Positions 23,062 to 31,937 of a stretch of 64,000 bases of DNA are shown here, piece by piece. The translations under genes and the position numbers were made by a program. The notes under the pieces were generated by a model. The model ran no database searches and had not been told where the DNA came from. It was given only the letters and a program-made list of their open reading frames with translations. Source of the stretch: Mixta sp031457955 (lineage in GTDB: Bacteria; Pseudomonadota; Gammaproteobacteria; Enterobacterales; Enterobacteriaceae); assembly GCF_031457955.1 (NCBI RefSeq), contig NZ_JAVDXN010000001.1:806001-870000 (forward strand), read 5' to 3'. Position 1 is the stretch's first letter, and each line of letters begins with the position of its first letter.

Positions 23062-25230
23062 TCACACCATTCGCGCATCCAGATTATGCTGCACCAAAAT
23101 CTCCGCCAGCGTATTTTCCATTACCGGCAGGTTTGATGTTTCACTCATTCTCTCCTGCATTGCCGTATTCCAGATCTCATCAACCGTTCCCGCCAGCGAA
23201 ACGGGCTGCTCCGTTGGCATCGTTACGTTATCCTGCGCAGGCTCTGCTTTCTCATCGGCAAGCAGCAACGCGATATCGTGTTCATGCGCCTGCATCCCTA
23301 AGGTTTCCAGCGTCAGGGCGTCGGCCGCATCTGACTTATCCACCAGTAGCGACTGCACCGCCGAAACTTCGCGGCCAAAGGCATCGTTGGTCCGCACATA
23401 AACGATATTGGATCCCCCATCCAACAGCGCCAGCTGCGCCGGTGAAAGCGTGAAGCTCCACGTTGAACCTTCCGGAATGGTGTAATACATACTTTCATTA
23501 ATCACCATTTCGATCTCGCTGCCCGGCGCAAACGGCCCCTCAAGCGTTCCGCTAATCGTCAGCGGATTCAGCGCCTCATCCGGCGACAGAATCTGGTCCT
23601 CGCTGATAGGTGAAATGGTAATAACCCCCCGTGGCGGATCCTGAATACGCAACAGTTCAGAAGTGCTGACATCAACGCCCCACTCTGTGGTTACCTTCGC
23701 CTCAATGACTTCGCTGTCATTAATCAGCACCTGCAGATCCGCTGCCGGGATCAATGTCTCCCAGCGGCCATCCGTAGAGGTGACCGCCGAGTAATCCTGT
23801 CCGTTAAGCGTAATGGTGATGTTCTGCCCTGACTGAACGTGCTGTGTCGTTCCGCTTAGCAGTTGATCAACTTGCGTTTCCGCGAGCGAAAGCGAATTAT
23901 CGCCAGTGAAAGGATCGAGCGTAATTTGCGGCTGAGGTTTATCAACGTTAATGATCTGCACGCTGGTCGCCGTCTCACCGAGGTCGGCCAGGCTGGCCAG
24001 CAGCGTCGCGCTTCCCAGGCTCAGCGTATGCAGCGCGTCGTGGGGAATACTCAGCTTCCAGTAACCGCCATCCTGCAGCTCAGTGGTGTAGTGTTCGCCG
24101 TTGAGCGTGACCGTGATAATTTTACCACTGGCCGCGTGATAGGCTCTGCCGCTCACCACCAGATCCTGATAGTTTTCAAGCGCATTAAATACGCTATCCT
24201 CTGCGAGTGGATTGAGCGTCACCTGCGCCGAATAGCTGTTTCCCCGCCCTCCGGCAACATCGATAATTTTATTACTGGTGTAAATATCGCCGTTTTCACT
24301 TAACGCCTGAACGCGTAACAACACGTTCCCCACCGGCAGCGCCAGCATATCGGCACTGGGGATTACCACGCTCCAGGCCCCTTCATTGGTTAGCGTGGCG
24401 TTATAATTTTTACCGTTCAGCAGCACGGTTAACTGATGCCAGTCATCACTATTTTCATCCAGCATGCCGGATATAACCTGATCGACGCGCTTCTCTCTGC
24501 CGTAAACGCTGTCGTCTCCGCTGACGTTATCAATGGTAATCGGCTGATAAAGCGGATGCGCCACCAATAGCTGCTGCGACGTTGCGGCGGTTTCACTCAG
24601 GTCGGCGACGGAAACCAGTAGCGAGACTTTACCGTCAGGTAATGCCTGAATATCCTCATTCGGAACCGTGATACGCCAGATTCCGCCCGGCTGCACCAGC
24701 GTGGTGTAATCCTGATCGTTAAGGGTTACCGTAACCGTTTTGCCGCTGGCAACGTTATAGGTTCGGCCGGAAAATGAGAGATTATCCTCTGCGACGATCG
24801 CATTGAGAATGGCTTTGTCAGCAACCGTATCAACGTCAATACGGGCAGAGTATTCATTGCCGCGCCCGGCCTGAAGAGTAACGGTTTTTTCGGCGAAGCG
24901 CTGCGCGCCTTGTAGCGTGTTCACCATGGCGGAAATGAGCGCATCGCCGTCGGGGAAGGCCAAAATATTGCTGGCAGGAATTTGCAAGCTCCAGACGCGG
25001 TCGTTACCTACCGTGGCTTGCCAGCGTTGACCAAACGCTTCAACGGTGACGTTTTCCCCCACGGCGACATCCGCAGAGACGTGGCCAGAAATTCGTTGCT
25101 CAACCAATTTTTCCCGGCTGTTAAGCACTTCGTCACCGGAAAAGCTATCTATAATAATCGGGGATGCCAGCTGAATGGCGCTGGTCACCAGGCCGCCCTC
25201 GCTGCGGGAAACACTATTTTTTGAAGCCAT
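23062..25230 (-). CDS. Repetitive bacterial Ig-like domain protein
   Basis: This 722-residue protein is built of about six tandem domains of 90-100 residues. Each carries recurring motifs such as VTVTLNDQDYTTLVQPGG, ITVTLNGEHYTTELQDGG and ITITLNGQDYSA, each followed by a W-x-x-x-IP segment. This is the pattern of Ig-like repeats in BapA/SiiE-type surface adhesins. It has neither an N-terminal signal peptide nor a membrane anchor. Secretion by a type I system through an uncleaved C-terminal signal is possible, but the acidic C-terminus (residues ~640-722) shows no clear RTX repeats. GAGGAG six bases upstream fixes the start at 25230. It may be a truncated relative of a giant adhesin; no transporter genes are adjacent. 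Confidence 0.75.
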   Translation of the reverse strand: MASKNSVSRSEGGLVTSAIQLASPIIIDSFSGDEVLNSREKLVEQRISGHVSADVAVGENVTVEAFGQRWQATVGNDRVWSLQIPASNILAFPDGDALISAMVNTLQGAQRFAEKTVTLQAGRGNEYSARIDVDTVADKAILNAIVAEDNLSFSGRTYNVASGKTVTVTLNDQDYTTLVQPGGIWRITVPNEDIQALPDGKVSLLVSVADLSETAATSQQLLVAHPLYQPITIDNVSGDDSVYGREKRVDQVISGMLDENSDDWHQLTVLLNGKNYNATLTNEGAWSVVIPSADMLALPVGNVLLRVQALSENGDIYTSNKIIDVAGGRGNSYSAQVTLNPLAEDSVFNALENYQDLVVSGRAYHAASGKIITVTLNGEHYTTELQDGGYWKLSIPHDALHTLSLGSATLLASLADLGETATSVQIINVDKPQPQITLDPFTGDNSLSLAETQVDQLLSGTTQHVQSGQNITITLNGQDYSAVTSTDGRWETLIPAADLQVLINDSEVIEAKVTTEWGVDVSTSELLRIQDPPRGVITISPISEDQILSPDEALNPLTISGTLEGPFAPGSEIEMVINESMYYTIPEGSTWSFTLSPAQLALLDGGSNIVYVRTNDAFGREVSAVQSLLVDKSDAADALTLETLGMQAHEHDIALLLADEKAEPAQDNVTMPTEQPVSLAGTVDEIWNTAMQERMSETSNLPVMENTLAEILVQHNLDARMV

Positions 25231-25686
25231 AATAAACTCCTCATACACCAGTGAGCTAAATGGCGCGCACGAGGCATCTCTGTAGCAACGCTACAGCGTT
25301 CGTATGCGACATTCGCGGTAAGGTCTCCACCGCAGCAGAAACCTGAACGGGTGTACACCAGGAGCAATCGCGCCCCGGAACATGGCAAAAGTGTCTAACG
25401 CCCTGCTTTTGTTCTCTACAGCTATAAGCAATATCCCCGCTTTTGTCTCCTTTTAACGCTTATCCACAGGATTAACTAAATTAATCAATCGACGAAACTA
25501 ACCTGGTTTAGATCCGACGTTAATTGGCACCCTGTTTAAATAAGGCGGAACTATATTGGTTTTATTTATATTGTTCGGAAACAGGTGGAAAGAAGGTTCT
25601 GAGCGATTTATTAATTGCTGGTCTTGAAAAAAAAGGCGTTATTCGCCCAGGCAGGATGTAATTTTGTGACAGAGGTGCCATTTTAA
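25231..25686. other. Long intergenic region between the Ig-like gene and terF
   Basis: About 450 bases contain the leftward promoter for the Ig-like gene and no supported gene. The right two-thirds is AT-rich. A small GTAGC/GCTAC hairpin occurs near 25281. Nothing else is recognisable. Confidence 0.5.
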
Positions 25687-25702
25687 CCGGCCTTGAGGCC
25701 GG
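25687..25702 (-). terminator. Terminator of the ter operon
   Basis: CCGGCC / GGCCGG form a six-base stem with a four-base loop. On the minus strand it is followed by TTAAAAT, just after the terF stop. Confidence 0.6.
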
Positions 25703-25710
25703 CTATTCAC

Positions 25711-26967
25711 TTAACGCAGGATACGCTTTTCTTTTGCCGTATCTATCCACTCTCTGAACTCAATCAGTAGCCGATCGTAAAGCGCCTCGTCGCTGACCTT
25801 TTCATAGTTATCGACGGGAAAGAAATGGGTATTATCAACCAGCCGGTCGGAAAAGGTGTCCAGCTTTTCCAAAATGCCGTAATTCGAGCCGCCCAGGCCA
25901 AGAAATTTGAAAAATATCGGCAGCTGCGACGACTCCCGCAGTTTCTCTTTGATCAGACGTGTTTTACTGATCCCGCCATCGGTAATAAACACCACGTAGA
26001 CAGGCAGCGTCGAATCCTTAAATTCCTGATTGATAGCCTCTAAAACGGGTGGCTCATTATTGGTGCCGCCCAGCCCAGGCAACACTTCCCACATACTGCG
26101 CTTACCGTCATTACGGATGCGATCGATATAACCTTCAACGTTATCCAGCGTCACGTCATCGTAACGCTTGAACTTTTCACCGAAGGCCCAGACCGGCATC
26201 GCGCCGTCATCATCAAACTGCACCGCCAAAGCCGTTACGCGCTCAAGCACCGCCTGCACATTACCGCGCTTGAATTGCCCCGTCATGGAGCCAGACGCAT
26301 CAAGCACAAACGCCACCTGCGCCCTGACATCTTTTAATCGGTGTTTTTCCAGGCTTACGGTGATGGGTTTCGCCAGGCTTACCAGCTTCGGCGTTTTAGC
26401 CAGTTTTTTCTCAAGGCTGACGGTTGGCGTCGGCGTTGGCGCTGGCGTCGGCGTTGGCGTTGGCTCAGGGGCTGACACATCCACGCCGAAATGCTCGGCT
26501 AACGGTTGTAAACCGCCGTTAAAGCCCTGGCCAACGGCACGCAGCTTCCAGAGACCGTTATGGCGGTAAATATGCCCGACAATTAAGGCTTTTTCAGTGC
26601 GTCCGGCAATCGGCACCGGGAACCGGTGTCCGTCACAGGTAAGCGTGAGCTCCTGCAGCCCATCCAGCGTATCCTTGCCGTCGATCACCACCGTTACGGC
26701 GATTTTATTAACGGCGGCAGGAATAGCCGCTAAATTAATGCTAAAAACCGCGGCGCCCGCCCCGCTTTTCATCACCACGCTTTGGTTGGCATTTTGCGGC
26801 TGGTTAAAGAAAATCATATCCAGGTCGCCTGAAACCTTTTCATTTGCGTCAAGCAAAAAGGCCGAGGCGTCGATATCGCTGTAAAAGCTATTTTTCTGGG
26901 TATAGGCGAGTCGTACCTCAATGTTGTTGTTGCCAATAGCTGTATTTTGTCCGGGAGCCAGTTCCAT
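25711..26967 (-). CDS. terF: TerF: TerD-type domain fused to a von Willebrand A domain
   Basis: This is a 418-residue two-domain protein. Residues 1-165 form a TerD-like domain (DIDASAFLLD, GDLDMIFFNQ, GRTEKALIVGHIYRHNGLWKL) that binds Ca2+ in related proteins. A Pro-Thr-rich linker follows (around 168-190, repeats of PT/PA). Residues ~215-410 are a vWA domain with MIDAS motif DASGSM and VYVVFITDGG. It is the last gene of the ter operon. In the published ter model, vWA proteins organise membrane-associated stress complexes. Length fits plasmid R478 TerF. Confidence 0.93.
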   Translation of the reverse strand: MELAPGQNTAIGNNNIEVRLAYTQKNSFYSDIDASAFLLDANEKVSGDLDMIFFNQPQNANQSVVMKSGAGAAVFSINLAAIPAAVNKIAVTVVIDGKDTLDGLQELTLTCDGHRFPVPIAGRTEKALIVGHIYRHNGLWKLRAVGQGFNGGLQPLAEHFGVDVSAPEPTPTPTPAPTPTPTVSLEKKLAKTPKLVSLAKPITVSLEKHRLKDVRAQVAFVLDASGSMTGQFKRGNVQAVLERVTALAVQFDDDGAMPVWAFGEKFKRYDDVTLDNVEGYIDRIRNDGKRSMWEVLPGLGGTNNEPPVLEAINQEFKDSTLPVYVVFITDGGISKTRLIKEKLRESSQLPIFFKFLGLGGSNYGILEKLDTFSDRLVDNTHFFPVDNYEKVSDEALYDRLLIEFREWIDTAKEKRILR

Positions 26968-27046
26968 ATTCTTCCCTTTTTTAATCCCACCTGCACAGGC
27001 GAAAAAAAAGCCCCTTCACCGGGAAGAGGCTTCAGACCAGGATCGT

Positions 27047-27622
27047 TTATACCGAGACGCCGTGCTGCGCCGCCAGCGCCGCCAGGCCACCAGCAAAGCC
27101 CTGGCCCACGGCTTTAAACTTCCATTCACCGTTGTGGCGATAAAGCTCACCGAAAACCATTGCCGTTTCGGTGCTGGCATCTTCTGAGAGATCGTAGCGC
27201 GCGATTTCCATATTGTTGTCTTCATTCACAATACGGATATAGGCGTTAGAAACCATGCCGAAATTCTGCTTACGGGTTTCCGCGTCGTAAATCGTTACCG
27301 CGAACACCGCTTTCTGCACCTCAGCCGGTACGGTAGATAAGGAGATTTTCACCTGCTCATCATCGCCCTCGCCTTCGCCGGTACGGTTATCGCCCTGATG
27401 GGCAACGGAGCCGTCCGGGCTGGTGCTGTTATTGAAGAAAACGAAATGCTGATCGGACAGCACTTTGCCATCCGCGCCGACCAGGAATACTGACGCATCC
27501 AAATCAAACGCCTGACCATCCGTTACGCGAGCATCCCAACCCAGACCGGCGATCGCTTTGGTCATGGTCGGGGCTTCTTTGGACAGGTTTACGTTACCGC
27601 CTTTCGTCAGATTAACTGCCAT
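27047..27622 (-). CDS. terE: TerE, TerD-family stress protein
   Basis: This 191-residue single-domain TerD-family protein is one of the tandem paralogues. Acidic Ca2+-binding segments are visible: DFDL-type FDLDASVFLVGADG and GDNRTGEGEGDDEQVKISL. The end GQGFAGGLAALAAQHGV is typical. It closely parallels the upstream terD, so the pair arose by duplication. It acts in tellurite, phage and pore-forming colicin resistance through an undefined membrane-associated stress complex. Confidence 0.94.
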   Translation of the reverse strand: MAVNLTKGGNVNLSKEAPTMTKAIAGLGWDARVTDGQAFDLDASVFLVGADGKVLSDQHFVFFNNSTSPDGSVAHQGDNRTGEGEGDDEQVKISLSTVPAEVQKAVFAVTIYDAETRKQNFGMVSNAYIRIVNEDNNMEIARYDLSEDASTETAMVFGELYRHNGEWKFKAVGQGFAGGLAALAAQHGVSV

Positions 27623-27691
27623 TATGAAATCCTCTTTGCTTTGGTCTGTTACCCGGCTAATGCGGGCGTAAGTTTACTGCGTAAATGCGTT

Positions 27692-28270
27692 TTATGACGC
27701 GTTGATACCATACTGCGCGCACACGGATGCCAGGCCACCGGCATAGCCCTGACCAACCGCACGGAATTTCCACTCTCCCGCATGGCGATAGAGCTCACCG
27801 AACAGCATCGCCGTTTCGGTGCTGGCATCTTCTGAGAGGTCATAACGTGCCGCTTCAACGTTGGAATCGTTGTTCACTAAACGGATAAAGGCATTGGCAA
27901 CCTGGCCGAACGATTGACGGCGAGCGGTGGCATCATGGATCGTGACCACGAAAACAATTTTCGTCACGTCCTGCGGCACGCGATCCAGTTCGACCACCAG
28001 CGATTCATCATCGCCTTCACCTTCACCGGTACGGTTGTCACCCGTATGGGTAACGGAACCGTCAGAAGATTTCAGGTTGTTATAAAAAATGAAGTCATTA
28101 TCACCGCGTACTTTGCCTGCGTCAGTGAGCAGAAAAGCGGATGCGTCGAGGTCAAAATCCTGACCGTCAGTAGAACGCGTATCCCAGCCCAGACCGATTT
28201 TCACGTTTTTCAGCGACGGATCCACTTTAGCCAGGGATACGTTACCGCCTTTAGAGAGAGTCACTGCCAT
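27692..28270 (-). CDS. terD: TerD, calcium-binding stress protein
   Basis: This 192-residue protein carries the family landmarks QDFDLDASAFLLTDAGK, GDNRTGEGEGDDE and YDLSEDASTETAMLFGELYRH, with the acidic clusters that bind Ca2+. It is separated from terE by about 70 bases and from terC by about 58. Together with TerC and TerB it forms the essential core of the plasmid-type tellurite resistance determinant. Confidence 0.95.
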   Translation of the reverse strand: MAVTLSKGGNVSLAKVDPSLKNVKIGLGWDTRSTDGQDFDLDASAFLLTDAGKVRGDNDFIFYNNLKSSDGSVTHTGDNRTGEGEGDDESLVVELDRVPQDVTKIVFVVTIHDATARRQSFGQVANAFIRLVNNDSNVEAARYDLSEDASTETAMLFGELYRHAGEWKFRAVGQGYAGGLASVCAQYGINAS

Positions 28271-28328
28271 GTTGTTGTCCTCAAATCGTCGTGATGCATA
28301 CTCTGTATGCGTTGATTAACGACGCGGC

Positions 28329-29372
28329 TTAGCCGCGCCCTTCTTCATTCTGCTCTTCTTTCGCCGGGAAAAGCAGACTTGCAATAATACCCAGTGCCAG
28401 AACCCCAATAACCACATACAGGCTGGCGGTGGCGCTAATCGCGTAACCGTGATGGAAGAAGTGATCCGTTGCGTTCAGACCCAGCTTCACCGCGATGAAA
28501 AACAGCAGCACAATAACCGCTTTTTCCAGATGAACCAGATACTGCTTCAGCCCTTCCAGTACAAAGTACAGAGTACGCAGGCCCAGAATGGCGAACATCA
28601 TTGCGCTGTATACAATCAGTGGCTCACGGCTAACCGCAATCACGGCAGGCACGGAGTCGAACGCAAACATCACATCTGAAAGCTCAACAACAGCTAAACA
28701 AAGCAGCATTGGGGTGGCGTAACGCGCCGCTTTTGTCACTCGACCAATCTGGATATCGGCGTTTTCCGGTTTCGCCAGCTCCGCATCCACCTCTTTCTGG
28801 CTCAGCACAAACGCGCTGCCTTTGAGTTTTGGCCAGATCGGATAGAGGCGTTTTACCATGCGATAGGCAAAATGCTGGGAGTAATCTTCAATCTCATCAT
28901 CATCATCGCCGCTTTTCAGCATCATTACCGCTGTCCAGCCAACGATAAGGGCAAACACAACCTCCACCCACGGGCCAAGCGCCAACAGGCTGGTACCGAT
29001 AGCGACAAAAATACCACGGAACACAATCGCGCCGATGATGCCCCAATAGAGCACGCGGTGACGGTAATTATTCGGAATAGCGAACCAGGAGAAAATCGCC
29101 ATCATGACAAACAGGTTATCGACTGAAAGCACTTTTTCCAGCGCGTAACCGGTAACGAACAGGCTCGCCACTTCCGCACCGTGATGAATATACAGAAAGC
29201 CCGCGAAAGCGAGCGCCATCAGGATCCAGAAAACAGACCAGGCCGCGGCGCTTTTCAGGGAAATGGGCTTGTCATGACGATGCATAAACAGATCGATGAC
29301 AATGGCACCGACTGAAAGCAGTAAAAATACCGCGACCGTTTCTATTGGGAACCCAATGTGGGTGGATTGCAT
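28329..29372 (-). CDS. terC: TerC integral membrane protein
   Basis: This 347-residue membrane protein has about nine helices. Signature acidic residues lie within the membrane: VLSVDNLFVMMAIFSWF and VVELSDVMFAFDSVPAVIAV. These are conserved in the TerC superfamily and resemble metal-transport sites; homologues have been tied to manganese handling. Within Ter systems it is the membrane anchor that interacts with TerB. The length matches R478 TerC. Confidence 0.95.
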   Translation of the reverse strand: MQSTHIGFPIETVAVFLLLSVGAIVIDLFMHRHDKPISLKSAAAWSVFWILMALAFAGFLYIHHGAEVASLFVTGYALEKVLSVDNLFVMMAIFSWFAIPNNYRHRVLYWGIIGAIVFRGIFVAIGTSLLALGPWVEVVFALIVGWTAVMMLKSGDDDDEIEDYSQHFAYRMVKRLYPIWPKLKGSAFVLSQKEVDAELAKPENADIQIGRVTKAARYATPMLLCLAVVELSDVMFAFDSVPAVIAVSREPLIVYSAMMFAILGLRTLYFVLEGLKQYLVHLEKAVIVLLFFIAVKLGLNATDHFFHHGYAISATASLYVVIGVLALGIIASLLFPAKEEQNEEGRG

Positions 29373-29406
29373 GTGATTAGCTCCAGAGACTTAAAATTAT
29401 TATCTG

Positions 29407-29862
29407 TTACAGGCCAAATTCGCTGGTCTGGAAGCCCAGGGCTTCAATGATTTCGCGTGCATTGGCTTTTTCGGTTTCATCAAAATTGCCGTCGCTTTTT
29501 GCCACAGCAATGCCCACGCGCACTGCCAGTTGCGCCTGCTCAGGCTTACTCTTTAACGCCAGAATATATTTCATGGTTTCGCCCTTTCCGACTTCCGTAT
29601 CGAAAGAAAAGGAGGTCACCAGTTTTTCGAAAAACGCGATCACCTCAGTGGTATCAAAAATACTGAGTTCCGGTGAGGCGCGCAGAAAACCCATCATCTT
29701 CTGCTTTTCTTCACTGCTCACGCCGTCGCTCGACACGGCAATACGTGCGCAGACCGCTACCGTGCCTTCAAGGAACGCGCGGTTTTTGTAGCGGCCTACC
29801 TGTTTGGTCAGCTCATCGCGACCGGCATTAAACTTACCTTTAAGCGTATTGAAAAAACTCAT
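29407..29862 (-). CDS. terB: TerB, TerC-associated helical protein
   Basis: This is a 151-residue all-helical TerB-fold protein with the acidic metal-binding segments AVSSDGVSSEEKQKM and VAKSDGNFDETEKANAREII, the two halves of an internally repeated fold. It bridges cytoplasmic Ter proteins to membrane TerC. It lies 34 bases upstream of terC. Confidence 0.95.
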   Translation of the reverse strand: MSFFNTLKGKFNAGRDELTKQVGRYKNRAFLEGTVAVCARIAVSSDGVSSEEKQKMMGFLRASPELSIFDTTEVIAFFEKLVTSFSFDTEVGKGETMKYILALKSKPEQAQLAVRVGIAVAKSDGNFDETEKANAREIIEALGFQTSEFGL

Positions 29863-29876
29863 TTTCTATCCCCAGG

Positions 29877-31049
29877 TTATTTTGAACCGGCTTTCCAGTT
29901 GAATCCCCAGCCAAAAGCCTGATCCAGTTCTTGATGACCGCTAAAATAGCGATTGATACGTTCGACGCGGATCGCGCCGTCTTCGTTTACCAGACGTGCA
30001 ATCGCGCACATGTTTTGCCGGTTATTGCCTTCAGTCATAAAGGTTTCAACCGGCGGCTGGCCCGGAACCTGGATGGTGACGCACCCGTCCGTGTTCTCCC
30101 AGCTCGGCACACCTTCATAGATAAAGGTGAAGATCAGCACTTCGCGGATGTTCTTCCATTCCGTGCCGTTAATATGAATCCATTCACCGCTACTGGCGGA
30201 GCCGGTGCGATCGTCACCCTGAAGCTCCACAAATGGCTCATCGCGGAAACTGCCAAACTTGTCGCCCAGCGCCTGAACGATGGTGCGGTAGCCGTCTGAC
30301 AGCTCAACATACGCGGCAAGATCAAGATCGATGCCTTTATTGTTGTTGAACATGCCTTTGAAGAACCCACCGCTGTTATTGCTCTGACGCTGATTCCAGT
30401 TGAGGTTGACGCGGATCTGGCCGTAGTCATCCTTCTTCCTGAGACTGATGGACGGCTTCTCTTTGGTGAGGCTCACCTTGCTCAGGTTAACCGCAGGCGC
30501 AGGCGCAGGTGCCGGAGCGGCGGCTGGCGCAGGCGTTGGGCTGGCGGATGAGGTATCGGCGACATCTACGCCAAAATGCTCGGCTAACGGTTGCAGCCCG
30601 CCGTTAAAACCCTGCGAGACAAAACGGAATTTCCACTCCCCGTTACGGCGATACAGTTCACCCAGAATCAACGCCGCTTCAGTGCGACCTGCCAGATCGA
30701 CCTGGCAAGTAACAATGGCTTTGCCGTTCGCTTCAACCTGAATGGCAAGACGCTCAAGCTGAGAAACGTTTTTCCCGGCGTCACAGGTCACGGTAAAAGC
30801 GATTTTCTGCACATCGGGACGCAGCTGCGGCAGGCCGACGGTAAACATGGTGTCGTTACCGGAGGAAGAAAGACGAACGGTGCCGTCGTCGTTTTCACGC
30901 TGGCCGTAAAAAATCATGTCCAGATCGCCGCGCACCTTGCCGTTGTCATACAACCGGAAAGAGGAGACGTCTACGGGCGTGCCGGAAGAAATCCGCACCA
31001 CCAGCGACTGGTTGGGAACGGGGGCATTGCCCCCCGGCGTCAGGTTCAT
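29877..31049 (-). CDS. terA: TerA, tandem TerD-domain protein
   Basis: This 390-residue protein has two TerD-related domains. The first is about residues 1-165 (GDLDMIFYGQ, GRTEAALILGELYRRNGEWKF). They are joined by an Ala-Pro-rich linker of alternating PA units. The second, divergent, domain contains GIDLDLAAYVEL and QGDDRTG. The start codon overlaps the terZ stop (TAATG), so translation is coupled. Confidence 0.93.
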   Translation of the reverse strand: MNLTPGGNAPVPNQSLVVRISSGTPVDVSSFRLYDNGKVRGDLDMIFYGQRENDDGTVRLSSSGNDTMFTVGLPQLRPDVQKIAFTVTCDAGKNVSQLERLAIQVEANGKAIVTCQVDLAGRTEAALILGELYRRNGEWKFRFVSQGFNGGLQPLAEHFGVDVADTSSASPTPAPAAAPAPAPAPAVNLSKVSLTKEKPSISLRKKDDYGQIRVNLNWNQRQSNNSGGFFKGMFNNNKGIDLDLAAYVELSDGYRTIVQALGDKFGSFRDEPFVELQGDDRTGSASSGEWIHINGTEWKNIREVLIFTFIYEGVPSWENTDGCVTIQVPGQPPVETFMTEGNNRQNMCAIARLVNEDGAIRVERINRYFSGHQELDQAFGWGFNWKAGSK

Positions 31050-31627
31050 TAGCGGGTTACCGCTTGAATATCAGGCACCATGTCCTGAATCGTACGGCCG
31101 CGCGAGGCGTTACCCTGCGCAGTAAAGTTCCACTCGCCGCCGCTGCGGCGTAAAGAGGCGATAATCACCGCCGTATGGGAACCCTGCTCGGTCAGCGTAT
31201 ATTTAGCCAGCTCTTTACCCTGTTGATCGACCACGCGGCAGAAAGCATTTTCTACATCGTTAAACGACTGGCCGGTAAAGCTGTTAACGGTCAACACCAG
31301 ATGTTCAACGTTAGCAGGCAGGCGGGAGAGATCGGCAAGAATGGTTTCGTCATCGCCATCGCCTTCACCCGTACGGTTATCACCGCTGTGCTTAACCGAG
31401 CCGTCAGTGGAGCTCAGCTGACGGAACCATACGGTATCCAGCACATTACCGGCGCTATCCAGCAGGACGCAGCTGGCATCGAGATCAATGCTGTCGCCCC
31501 CGCCAAGCAGTTTGCCAAACAGTCCCTTCTTTTTGGCAGGATCCCAGCCGAGGCCGAAACGAATTTGTGAAATTGCGCTGCTGGATTTAGCCAGCGAAAT
31601 CGTCTGATTCTTACTGAGAGAAACCAT
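31049..31627 (-). CDS. terZ: TerZ, TerD-family protein and first gene of the ter operon
   Basis: This is a 192-residue TerD-family protein with DSIDLDASCVLLDSAGN and GDNRTGEGDGDDETI acidic sites. Two adjacent ATGs exist (31630 and 31627). The second is better spaced from GGAG. It opens the terZABCDEF operon, which reads leftward away from the metabolite genes. The region upstream contains one of two identical palindromic repeats, 65 bases from the start. Confidence 0.93.
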   Translation of the reverse strand: MVSLSKNQTISLAKSSSAISQIRFGLGWDPAKKKGLFGKLLGGGDSIDLDASCVLLDSAGNVLDTVWFRQLSSTDGSVKHSGDNRTGEGDGDDETILADLSRLPANVEHLVLTVNSFTGQSFNDVENAFCRVVDQQGKELAKYTLTEQGSHTAVIIASLRRSGGEWNFTAQGNASRGRTIQDMVPDIQAVTR

Positions 31628-31691
31628 CATATCTCCTTAATGACAGGTATTTTGCTGTAGTAAAAATTGCCGACAAATCTAAAACTCAATA

Positions 31692-31705
31692 AATCATAAC
31701 ATGAT
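31692..31705. promoter_or_regulatory. 14-bp repeat copy 1 in the ter control region, candidate operator
   Basis: AATCATAACATGAT contains an imperfect palindrome (ATCAT, AAC, ATGAT). On the minus strand it contains TATGAT, a good -10 element, with TTGCTC 16 bases upstream as a weak -35. The centre lies about 70 bases from the terZ start. The identical sequence recurs at 31851-31864 ahead of the divergent operon. Confidence 0.6.
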
Positions 31706-31850
31706 GCTATTACAGAGCAAGCAGGCAATCATCATATGACCGTTTGTTAATTATATGCTCATGAATTGATTGATTAAATAATTTAATTTTTCCTTCATTT
31801 TTACAACGAAGTTAACGTGAAATGTACTTTTAATGAAACTTATCTTAAAG

Positions 31851-31864
31851 AATCATAACATGAT
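31851..31864. promoter_or_regulatory. 14-bp repeat copy 2 in the ter control region, candidate operator
   Basis: This is an exact second copy of AATCATAACATGAT, 159 bases from the first and about 75 bases upstream of the ATP-grasp gene. The near-symmetrical placement of one copy per divergent operon suggests binding by one shared regulator. TerW is the obvious local candidate by context. The roughly 300-base intergenic region between the divergent operons is otherwise AT-rich and gene-free. Confidence 0.55.
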
Positions 31865-31937
31865 TGCCAATAACGCGAGTAATGAATACACTTGCTCCTT
31901 CACTGGCTTTTAAGCGCGATGTAAGGACTTCAACGGA

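Noticed and set aside
25231..25686. Plus- and minus-strand short frames between the Ig-like gene and terF
   Set aside because: No start signals or recognisable products; treated as non-coding.
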